From Plantago major (taxonomy: Eukaryota; Streptophyta; Magnoliopsida; Lamiales; Plantaginaceae), in assembly GCA_026545765.1 (NCBI GenBank), contig CM048840.1, forward strand, positions 10,045,265-10,109,264: DNA of 64,000 nucleotides, in the 5' to 3' direction. The position numbers and the translations under genes are program-made. A model generated the notes under the pieces. That model was given only the letters and a program-made list of their open reading frames with translations. It was not told where the DNA came from and made no database searches. The stretch's first letter is position 1. The number at the start of each line of letters is the position of its first letter. Positions 53,602 through 62,889 of the stretch are shown here, in pieces.

Positions 53602-55267
53602 TGTTGGTCCAGATAACGGCAAAGTAAAAGACTAGAGGGGGGGTGAATAGTCTTTTAAAACTTTTGTCGATAAACACAATTTCTCAGATATCTGTGAAGA
53701 TATCTGATACTTAGATTCAAAGCGCGGAAGACTTAAGATAGATAAGTGCAGAAACAGTTAAAGTGTGTGTGTGTGTTGCTGAAAAGTAAGTACAGAAATG
53801 TAAATAACACAGCAAGTATAGTGGTATCTGGAGGTGGCGTAATCCTCCAACTAATCCACTTCGGTCTTCCAAAGACCTAGAATTCACTAGAATAGATGAT
53901 TGAGGTCACCTTACAATAATCCTATTCTAAAATTCCTTTAAACAAATGGTTCCCAACCAAATGAATTCCCCCTGAGTTGTTCCCCGGCTTTCTCAGCCAA
54001 GTACTTCCTATACTCAGAAACCTTTTTGAGTTATTCCCTAGCTTCCCAAGCTAAGTACTTCCTATACTCAATAACCTTGGAGTTATTCCCTAGCTTCTCA
54101 AGCTAAGTACTTCCTGTACTCCACGCCAGTGATGGTGTTGGTTTTGGTTTGAGTTGTCAGATGAGCTTCTTATATTAACTTTTCAGTTAATCAGATAGCT
54201 CTGTGAATCAAGTATACTTAATACACTTTTCAATGTATGGTATCTTGTTCTTTTACTGACCCAAGTCTTATGATAACTGTTCAAGAGAATGAATCTCAGA
54301 TATTTGATCTTTCGATTCAACTCTTTCACATATAGCTTTGCTTGTTTAGGATCAGGACACTTAGAACTTCAGTGCTACTTAAGATCAAGAGCTTTGGTCG
54401 CAACAGAAAGCTTTTGGATAAGTAGTTTACTTGAGAGTTGTGAGATATGTTCAATGTAAGTTCTTCTGGTTGTGTGTGTCTAAGGTGTGTTCTCAAGCAG
54501 TCTAAGTGTTGATATTTATAGATGAATTTGAATGCCGTTGAATAGTATCCGTTAGGCTCAAATTCAAACTATTGATATCTGTGTATAGTATCAGAGTTTT
54601 GTCTTCTTCTTCTTGAGCTGCTTTTGTTCAGACATCTCTGTCCGTGCATTAAATGCATTGTACTATACTTTTTGTCCTGTAGTGCCAACGGAACTATGCT
54701 TTGTATCAGAGACTACCTTGATCAGATTTCTCTGAGTTTTTCGCACGTTCTTATCTTCAACTTCAGATACCACTTAAATTGAAACAACTTTGTTTGCAAT
54801 ATATATTTCTTTTCGTAAATGGTTAAGGCTCAAGGTATCTGAGTGTAGATATCTGTGGACACTCTCCTTGTTTTCAGATAGACCTTTTATTTCTCAGATA
54901 TCTCTTGTGACACAGTTTGTTTAAAACCATTCGTGTCTTCAAGATATCTGGCCAAGGTATCTGTAAAACTATTTCAGTAATCTTGTGCAGTCTTCAAATC
55001 TTCAATGTCGTTGAACTTGTTCTGCTTGGATGTCTTCTTCTTGGTCTTCTCTTCATAAAATAAAAATTACATTTTGAGACCTAACATCCTATACAAGATT
55101 AACTAAACTATCATACTTAGTGGGTTTCCTCTTTTACAATGTTCAAGTGAACCAAGAGTACTAATCACCTTTCTGAGACTAAGATAGGTCATCATGTTGC
55201 TGATCAAAACTAAACAGATATTCTTGACAAAATATCTAACAAGAAATTCCTAACAAATTTCCTAACA
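53602..55267 (-). repeat. 3' LTR of S-D
   Basis: 1,666 bp from TGTTGGTCC to CCTAACA with three leader repeats (53,975-54,125) and two 12-bp terminal iterations. Confidence 0.93.
54513..54520 (-). promoter_or_regulatory. TATA box of the S-D 3' LTR
   Basis: TATTTATA, the conserved TATAAATA of the family in element orientation. Confidence 0.75.
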
Positions 55268-55656
55268 AATTTCCCCCTTTTTGATCAGTCAACGATGACT
55301 ATCTGACCTATTACAAATCTGGATGAGGAAACAATCCATCACTTAATCTTTTCTTAAGATTTTTCAATTCATTCAATTAAGTGCAGAAAGTAAACATCAA
55401 CCAAATCACAAGGTGTGATCTTTGCTGACAAGTTATCTTTTATAGAATAATATCTGAGAGTAAATTCATCAGATAAGTTACAAAGAAGGTTTACAGATAA
55501 CTTTGGTACATAAAACAGTTAAGCTCAGTCAGCAAGATACAACAAAAATACATAGTAAATTAGGACAACAGGATTAACCAAGCTCCAAGTAAACATCCTA
55601 ATAGACTAGTCTTCAAGTCTTCAATTCTTCAAGTCTTCAGCAAATAGTTCTATGGA
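55268..55656 (-). other. Polypurine tract and 3' untranslated region of S-D
   Basis: AAAAAGGGGGAAATT in element orientation abuts the LTR. The rest is noncoding and homologous to 35,855-36,213. Confidence 0.88.
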
Positions 55657-58485
55657 TCAGTCTGCAAATTTCCTATCTCCAAACCTTTTGATGTCATCAG
55701 AATAGTCATAGAGAAGAGTTCTGACGAGCATCTCTGTGTCTCTGGCAAATCCACAGACCTCTTTATAGGTTTTGGTAGGATTTTTCTTGACAAAATGCTT
55801 GACCCACATATACTTTCCCCACTTCCAGGCATGCTCTATTCTGATATCTGAAAGCTTGAAATATTCATAGATAATCTTCAGATATCTGATGTCACCCTTG
55901 TATTGATCTTCAGTTAGATAGAACGATTCATAGGGTTCCACAGCGAGTCTTGCTCTTGTGCTCCAAGAATATTCGCATTCATGCACATCATCTGGCTTTC
56001 CATATGGACATTCATCAGAGAGGTCCTTCTTCATGGCTTCAGTTCTCTTGACAACTTCAAAATCCAACCATGCTTTAATGTGATTGGTGTTGATCAAGGT
56101 TGGCTTGTCTTTTCTCCATGCCATAAGTTGTTTATGGATTGGTTCTGGAAATCTTGAATATACTAGTAGATGCTTAAGTTCCAGAATCCAATAGCCATTC
56201 TTCTGATTGATGCACCTGTAGACAGAGGAATTATTGTGATGCTTCACATACTTAATTTTGGCTTCTTCTGGCCTGAGTGGAAGTTGACTTTGTCTCTGTT
56301 CAGCTCTCAGTCTGTTCCTTTTTTCTCTAGAATTCTCTTTGGGGTTGTTGCTTGAAGAACCACCACCCTGGATAGACTTGGTATTTCCAGAGGGTGTTTT
56401 AGCTGCTAGTGGCTTTGCAACTATGGGCTCAGTTAGGCTTTTAAAATTCCTTTTTCTGTGAAGAGGAGCTTCATCTTCATCAGATTCCTCATCATCATCA
56501 AGATTGAATCTTGTGAGAGTTTTACAGCCTTCTTCATTGCCCAGGGACTTGATTTGATCTTCTTCTTCTTCTTCAGAAGATTCATCAATCCCTTTAACTT
56601 GTCTTGTCCATGGAGCCTTGGTACTCCTTGGAGGTTTCTGTGCTTTGGCCCTTGTTAACATTGTAGTTCCTTCAGTGGGTTTCTGGGAAGTAGCTACTAT
56701 TTGCAAAGCAGCTTGACTTGAGGAGGGCTCATTGATTCTGAGTGGTGGCTGGGAAGTTTTCTTGGTTCTTCTTCCTTTCTGAGCAGCACCAGCTCTAGAT
56801 TTCTTCTTGTTTCCTTCTCCTTCTTCCCATTCCCCCTGACTTTGAGGTCCAGATTTGTACAATCCTTCCCCCTTAGTCATTGTTGGCTGACTAAGTCTCA
56901 TAAAGGAATCTAAGAGAGACTCAAAATGTCCATTTAAGAAATTATAGGCAGAGACCAACTTCTGAGGTTCGGCTTTGAGCTCCTGATTTTGCTTGATAAG
57001 TCCATTTTCCTTATCAGTGAGCTCCGCCACTGGGCCTAGGATAGCATCTGCTTTTCCAGCAGTGTAACTTGCCTCTTGGAAAGCTTTTTCAGCTAAAGAT
57101 GCATCATTGTCCCTTATCATTCCCAGATCTTTCTGAGCAATGACTATGCTAGTTGTTCTCTGAGTGATTAGCTCAGTGAACTTTTTCATTTCAGAGGGGA
57201 CGGAGGCAATTACTTCCTTGTTCTGTGAAGACAACTCCTTTTTCAGATGAGCCAGTACTTGGTATCTGTTCATGTATTCATGGGAGTGGACATTTGGCAG
57301 GTTGCTGAAAGTTTCAGGAACAATCAGCTTCCTTTTCAAGTGTGAAACCGCTAGATGTTCATTGCGGTGCTCTGCCAAAGTCTTGTCTTCTTCATCATCT
57401 GAGTAATCAGCCCAGTGATCTTCATCCTCTTGGACATTCTCATCGATTGTATCGAGTCCAGCAACCATCTAAGAGATTGGTTTCTTCCCTTTCTGGGAGG
57501 AGGATGGTACTTCTTTTGAAGATGATGCAGCCTTAGCATCATGCTTGTCTTCGGATACTTTTTTAGTACCGAGTGCTTTTGTGATTGCATTCACAGCATC
57601 CTGTAGCTCTTTAACCTCAGAGTAAGTAGTCATTTCTTTGAAGTATTGGTCTTGTAATTGATCAAGCTTGTCTCTGGATTTAGCTATTTGATCTTCCAGT
57701 TGAAGATGGAGCTGTTGTTCTTCTTCCAACAGTTGTCTGAGTTGAGCAGTTCTGGTTTGAGTATTCAATATTTTCTGATTGGTTTCTTCAGAAAGCTCAA
57801 CTACTTGTTCAGTAGTAATTTGGTGTTGGTGAGAAGATGGATGAGTAGATTTCTGAGGAGATGGAGACGGAGATTTCTGTGTTTTCCTCTCAATTTGCTT
57901 TTCAGCAGTTGAGGCATGATTTCTTTGTGAAATTCCTCCGGTCCCTGGTGTAGGGGCATCATCATCATCCTTTTTGTCTTTGTCATCCTTTTGGTGATGG
58001 TCAGTGGGAGGTTCATCGAAGAAGTTTTCGTTTATCTCTTCCTCCTCATCATCTTCAGATACAAGATTGATCACTTCCGGGATAGTGATCTTCTGTCCAT
58101 TAACCTCTTCTTGTTCAGAAGGTATCAATTGCAGAGTCTGGGGCAGGACTGGCTTGAATGCCATCTGTAATCTTGTCTGACCATCTGCCTGTTCGAAGGC
58201 TTGTATCAAACTATGCGCCACTTCTCTGGAGAAATCCTTATGCAATAGGGTCGCAACTGCATACTGTTCGGTAGGGAACATTGCATGGATATATGTCTCC
58301 AAGTCAAGAGCTCGTGCTCGTCTAGTTGGGTGATCTGTGATTCTCAATATTTCAGAGAGATCGGAGCACCTTAACTTCTGCCATTTCTTGAAGCATTGGA
58401 TGTGCTTCGGCAGTGTTTGAGCCTTGAAGAAGGGAAGTAGGTCCATTTTCTCATCAATGGGAACCTGCTTTGCATCTGTTTAAGC
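55657..58485 (-). pseudogene. Third gene of S-D, exon 6
   Basis: Nearly continuous frame of about 940 codons from the acceptor to the natural end FAD. A stop (TAA) stands in the second codon where S-B has glutamine, and a TAG at 57,469-57,471 interrupts before MVAGLDTIDENV. Contents in order: helical FFKAQTLPKHIQCFKKWQKL, acidic linker, coiled coil (about 57,640-57,780), a second helical region (TLAEHRNEHLAVSHLKRKL onwards), basic Ser-rich segment, short Glu tract (5 GAA), GNEEGCKTLTRFN, Arg-rich segment, and the conserved C-terminal domain with HAWKWGKYMWVKHF. No signal peptide or membrane helix is visible. Function unknown. Confidence 0.88.
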
Positions 58486-58563
58486 CTGAAAGAAAGAGTT
58501 TTGAGTGAGCTTTAAAACTTTTGTAGATATCTGAGTAGAAGTGTAGTTTAGTTTCTGGGTTAC
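58486..58563 (-). other. Intron 5 of S-D third gene
   Basis: 78 bp, GTAACC to TTTCTTTCAG. Flanked by exon 5 (58,564-58,680, 117 bp), which ends in TAG in this copy. Confidence 0.8.
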
Positions 58564-58680
58564 CTAATTATGAACATCAGGCTCAGATACTTGAACCACT
58601 GAGACAGTGGGTGTCTCAGATATCTTGTTGTGAGGTGGAGACTTTGAAGTCTGGTCCTCATCAACCTTTCTTTCTTGAAC
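58564..58680 (-). pseudogene. Third gene of S-D, exon 5
   Basis: 117 bp, phase 0, starting GTTCAAGAAAG. Encodes an acidic Ser/Pro-rich peptide (KVDEDQTSKSPPHNKISETP). The last codon is TAG where S-B has CAG. Confidence 0.8.
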
Positions 58681-58773
58681 CTGAGAATGAAAAATAATAC
58701 AATACTTTTACGAAATTGTTTGAAAGAAACTGTGCATTAATATGCTTTAATGAGTTCTGAGTTTTCCACTTAC
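58681..58773 (-). other. Intron 4 of S-D third gene
   Basis: 93 bp, GTAAGT donor and TTCTCAG acceptor. The GTAAGT donor matches the plant consensus exactly. Confidence 0.82.
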
Positions 58774-58913
58774 TTCCTTAAAAGGAAGCTCAGAGTCATT
58801 TTTCTCAGAAACTGAATTCTTTCGAGTGATGTTGCCTTGGGGGCTTCATCAATTTCCATTGATGCAGGGGAAGTTGCAACTTTGTCCCCTTGCATTTCTA
58901 CTTCTGAGTGAGC
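58774..58913 (-). pseudogene. Third gene of S-D, exon 4
   Basis: 140 bp, against 153 in S-B. A 13-bp deletion near 58,815 shifts the frame. Encodes SEVEMQGDKVATSPASMEID, then acidic sequence. Confidence 0.8.
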
Positions 58914-58999
58914 CTGTAAGTAGAGAGTATTGAATATTTTAGAAGAAGTTTGAGATAACCCAAGATGAAGAATACTTATCACTTTGATTTTTCATATAC
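58914..58999 (-). other. Intron 3 of S-D third gene
   Basis: 86 bp, GTATAT donor and CTACTTACAG acceptor; the same length as in S-B. Confidence 0.82.
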
Positions 59000-59101
59000 C
59001 TTCATGTTAAAAGGCTCAGTGATGTGTTCTTCAGAAACCTTGTTGGTTTCTGGGTTTGTCTCAGGCATTTCTGCCTTCTCTTCTTCTTTCTCAGTTGGAG
59101 C
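59000..59101 (-). pseudogene. Third gene of S-D, exon 3
   Basis: 102 bp, phase 0, starting GCTCCAACTGAG and ending AACATGAAG. Encodes an acidic peptide (EEEKAEMPETNPETNKVS). Same length in S-A and S-B. Confidence 0.82.
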
Positions 59102-59181
59102 CTGTTAGAAACATTTATCTTAAATGATTAAGCACATAAACATATAACTGAAGAAGTGTTATCTTAAGAATCAATTATCAC
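59102..59181 (-). other. Intron 2 of S-D third gene
   Basis: 80 bp, GTGATA donor, TTTCTAACAG acceptor. Confidence 0.82.
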
Positions 59182-59289
59182 CTGTGGCACAGGCTCAGAT
59201 ATCTTAAGAGGCGAGGTTGAGGGAACCTCCTTCTCAGTTTCTGAGGTAAGCTTTTCAGCTTCCTCTTGTTTCTGTGTTTCTAACTCAGC
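59182..59289 (-). pseudogene. Third gene of S-D, exon 2
   Basis: 108 bp, phase 0, starting GCTGAGTTAGAAACAC and ending GTGCCACAG. Encodes ETQKQEEAEKLTSETEKEVP. Exactly 108 bp in all three copies. Confidence 0.84.
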
Positions 59290-59369
59290 CTGTAACAAAG
59301 AATTTTCATGAGTAACAAGATATACAAGCATAAAATTTTCACAAGATAAGAGTTAAACCATTCAACTAC
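59290..59369 (-). other. Intron 1 of S-D third gene
   Basis: 80 bp, donor CAG-GTAGTT, acceptor TTTGTTACAG. Reading through it gives about 27 more codons and then a stop, which marks the end of coding homology. Confidence 0.84.
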
Positions 59370-61295
59370 CTGAACCGTATCAGGCTGATTGGTCTCTGAA
59401 ACTTGTGACCTTTCTATACATTGGTCTTCTTGTTCCAGTAACACTTCTTTGTTTGAAGTTTCAGGTACTTCACACCTTTCCTGAGTATGCAACTCAGTTG
59501 CCTCCCCTGGTTGATCATTCTGAGTAGATGTCTCAGTTTGATCCCTCTCAGAGAGTTGGGGAACCTGCTCTTTTGCAGGATTTTCTTCAGCATACTGCAT
59601 TGCTGGTAATTCGAAATGGAGTTCATTTACCATTTCATCAACCACTTGTGGCTGTTGTGGTTGTTGTGTTTGTGGTTGTTGTGGTTGTCTGGAAGCAGAA
59701 GATTGATCAGTTGAGCGTTCTTCCAGACTTTTAGATATGGCATTCTCATCTGCATCTACCAGCACTAAATTACCACTCATCAGGGCTTCTTGAAGTTGTG
59801 CATAAGAGACGTTCCCTGATGAAGTGTTTGCACCAACAACCTTTGCTATAGGTGCTTGTTCAGCACCCTGAGGTGTAGGTTCTTCTTCAGATACCTTTTC
59901 ACCAGTTACTATTTCAGTAACCTTAGCCCTCGTTGTTCTTTCTAGGACTTGAGAGATGACTAGTTCATCTTCTTCATCATCAGAGCTCTCATCAACATTA
60001 GGAACTGATTGGTCCATTACTCCTGCGATTTCTGCAGATGGGGCTTGGTGCTTTTCACCTGATTTGGCAGCATTAATGAGTTCATCAGCAAGGCATTCTG
60101 TAATAGTCTTAACATTTCTAAACGCACTTTCTCTTGCTGAGTCTACTTGTTCAGTAGTTGATAACTCTTTTGCAGCATTGATGAGTTCATCTGCCTTTAT
60201 CAGTTCATTGGCAAGGCCTGCAGATATCTGAGAATCGACAACCTCAATGGGTGTGTCTTCTGTTTTGCTAGCAGACTTCTTTCTTGAAGTTCTGGGCTTC
60301 TTGGTCGCAACCTTTTCCTCAGATATCTTTTCGGACTTTCGCTTCTTAGAACCTTTCTGAGACCCATTAACCTTTTTCATCATGTTCGTATACTCATATT
60401 TGTAGAGTAGGTTACTGTTGGCTATTTCAGCCGTCTCTCTGAGCTTAATGCCAAGCTTCTCCAGCAAGTAGCATATCTTCAGACCATAGTTTACTGTGGC
60501 CTTTGGCTCAGCTAGTCCTTTGGCGATTTTAGGCTCGAAGCCTTGAATCTTCTTCACAAATTTCATGAAGGCGTACTTTCCCCAGTTGAAAGGGTTTTCC
60601 AGCCTTCTGTCTTGTTGATTCAGCAAGAACATCATGATCCATCGTTCTTGGCTTATCTGGTCAGCACCTCCTTGTAGACCATCAAAGCATCTGTGAAGAA
60701 TGCAAGCCAATACATCCCAGTGAACCATCAGATGTCTGGTTCGGATGTCAGCAAGCTTGTACTCAGTGGGTGTATCTGATTTTTCAAGATCACACACATC
60801 ACTGTACAGCTGTTTAACAACTTCAAGGAGATCATCATCCTTGGTGTTTATTTCAAAATCCTTTCCAAGATTTTGAAAACCAAACAACTTGCAGAAAGTT
60901 GTTAAGTCCAGAAAGATTTCCTTTCCTTGGACTGAGATTTTTACAGACACTATTTCAGTGCCTTCAGAAACACATGAAATAATCCTGGAGTTGTTGTAGA
61001 ATTCCAACACATCGAGTGATGAAATTCCACTTGGGCGAGCAGATAGAAAACCCTTGATTTGTGCCTTTTCAAGCATGTCAAGAATTAGCTTTCTGTCAGC
61101 TTGGTTTTCTATTGCAGCCGTGAGGTATTCCTCAACCATGGCACCACCCCAAATCATTCTGTGATTTGAAGTCCAATGGTCAGGATTAAAATCTCCTACC
61201 AATCGGTTGTTTACAATAACCAACTCTGGTGCTTGCTTTTCAACAGTACCAGTAGAGGATTGAGATTTTCGTGTAGAAGAGTTCTTGGGGGCCAT
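59370..61295 (-). pseudogene. Third gene of S-D, exon 1 (open, 642 codons)
   Basis: The only undamaged exon 1: ATG at 61,293-61,295 and 1,926 bp (642 codons) to the donor. Layout: Ser/Thr-rich start (residues 1-25); a globular domain (about 25-320) with FNPDHWTSNHRMIWGG, SARPSGISSLDVLEFYNNSR, ISVQGKEIFLDLTTFCKLFG and ISQERWIMMFLLNQQDRRLE, which I relate to the 'putative plant transposon protein' family; a basic stretch (KKRKSE, then KKPRTSRKK, residues about 320-345), like a bipartite nuclear localisation signal; then acidic, Gln/Pro-rich sequence. No signal peptide or transmembrane helix is visible, against an envelope role. Classified as pseudogene because downstream exons carry stops. Confidence 0.85.
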
Positions 61296-62125
61296 CTCTT
61301 TATATAGTGTAGGGATTTGAAATTGGTGTTTGAAAGAGATTTGATTCAGTGATTCTTTTCAGAAAAACTTAATCTTGATTTGCAGAGATTGTAGAGGGTT
61401 TGCAGAGAATCAAGAGAAGGATTTGCTATTTTTGTGCAAGATGAGTTTTCGGATTAGGCAAAAGTGATTTCCTTTGCCAAAATCCTATATATATAGCAAT
61501 AGAATCTCAACAGACATATACATACAAATTGATTTTGTGTGTACGTATCTGTGATTTGCAAGCAGGCATGAGCAAAAGCTAGTTCGGCATTAAATGCAAA
61601 AGTGGGCTTTGTCGGAAATTTTTACAGTCCACTATTTACTGCGAGTTAATTTCCACCGTACAGATCAATCGCTTAAATTCATCAAGGGTCACTATTGCTT
61701 CTCCAGCAATGATCACAATCAACAAATGTAATTGTGCCCATTTAATGAATTTTGGCTATTAGCTATCTGAATCACATTTCTGTATGACCAAGAACACTGT
61801 TTGCATCTGAGTCTATCTCATACTTAGGATTTTTCCAAGTTTTTCACAAAGATAGAAATAATGCAAATTTCAAGAGAGTAGTTGACTGCAGATAGTTGTA
61901 ATATTCTCCTTTTGTGTTCCCTGTTTTACTGAGTGACCCAGATATTTGAGTTCCTGTCTCAGAGATCTTAAAGCTGTCTTTTTGCTCTTTAGCCTTTTGA
62001 CTTCTGGATACCCGTTCCAGATTTCTCTTTTCTCTTTTCTGGATGCCCGTTCCAGATACCTCTTTTCTGGATACCCGTTCCAGTTTTCTCTTTTCTCTTT
62101 TCTGGATGCCCGTTCCAGATACCTC
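61296..62125 (-). other. Spacer between pol and third gene in S-D
   Basis: About 830 bp without a gene, homologous to the S-A and S-B spacers. Contains a TATA-like run (61,486-61,495) and the 28/35-bp tandem repeat (62,004-62,131). Confidence 0.8.
61486..61495 (-). promoter_or_regulatory. Possible internal TATA box of S-D third gene
   Basis: TATATATATA, about 190 bp upstream of the start codon at 61,295. Position conserved in S-A and S-B. Confidence 0.55.
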
Positions 62126-62131
62126 TTTTTC
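62004..62131. repeat. 28/35-bp tandem repeat (S-D spacer)
   Basis: Units starting GGAT(A/G)CCCGTTCCAG at 62,006, 62,041, 62,069 and 62,104. Spacings 35, 28, 35; the longer units carry an extra TTTTCTC. Confidence 0.88.
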
Positions 62132-62889
62132 AGTTCGAAGGTAGTTCCATTAGTCCAAGACTATGTCTTAAGGCTAAGAATCTACTTTCCTGTAGTGGCT
62201 TAGTGAAGATATCTGCAAGTTGGTCTTCAGTGCCAATCTTGAGTATCTCTATTGTGCTTAGTTCTGGCATGAAACTTAGGATTCTGCGTAATTGCAATAG
62301 CACTTGTGTTGTCACAAAAAATGGGAGTTTTCTCTTCATTGAGTCCATAGTCTTTAAGTTGTTGTTGAATCCACAGAATTTGTGTTGCACAACAACCAGC
62401 AGCAATATATTCAGCCTCTGTGGTAGAAGTTGCAATTGAGTTTTGCTTCTTGCTAAACAATGAGATAAGTCTAGTACCCAAAAACTGACAAGTTCCTGAG
62501 GTGCTTTTCCTATCAAGCAGTGATCCAGCATAATCAGCATCTGAGTAACCAGCTAAACTCAATCCACTTTCTTTAGGATACCACAGACCTACATCTCAGA
62601 TTTTTACATACCTTAATATTTTCATAGCAATGTTGTAGTGTGATTGCATTGGATTTGTCTGAAATCTAGCACACACTCCAACCGCATATTGAATATCAGG
62701 TCTACTTGCAATAAGGTAAAGTAGTGAACCTATCAATTTCCTATACTTTTGTTCTTCAACATTCTTATATGATTCAGTATAGGTCATTTTGGTTCCTATG
62801 CTCATAGGTATCTTAGCATTCTTTTCAGAAGGCTTTAAATTGAACTTCGTGAGCATATCTTTTGCATACTTTGTTTGACTGATGAATGT
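62126..62889 (-). pseudogene. RNase H of S-D
   Basis: Copia RNase H in several pieces (62,596-62,856; 62,227-62,562; 62,130-62,230). Motifs: SRPDIQYAVGVCARF, SDADYAGSLLDRKSTSG, STTEAEYIAAG, FCDNTSAIAITQNP, DIFTKPLQESRFLALRHSLG. A 47-bp deletion relative to S-B removes the H-I-D-V-R-H-H-F-I-R-D segment (after TKH, near 62,262) and shifts the frame. Another shift lies near 62,590 and a stop at 62,890. The terminal GLMELPSN end is preserved. Confidence 0.9.

Noticed and set aside
55657..61295. Calling the third gene an envelope gene
   Set aside because: Position after pol fits, but no signal peptide, membrane helix or fusion motif is visible, and basic nuclear-type motifs are present.
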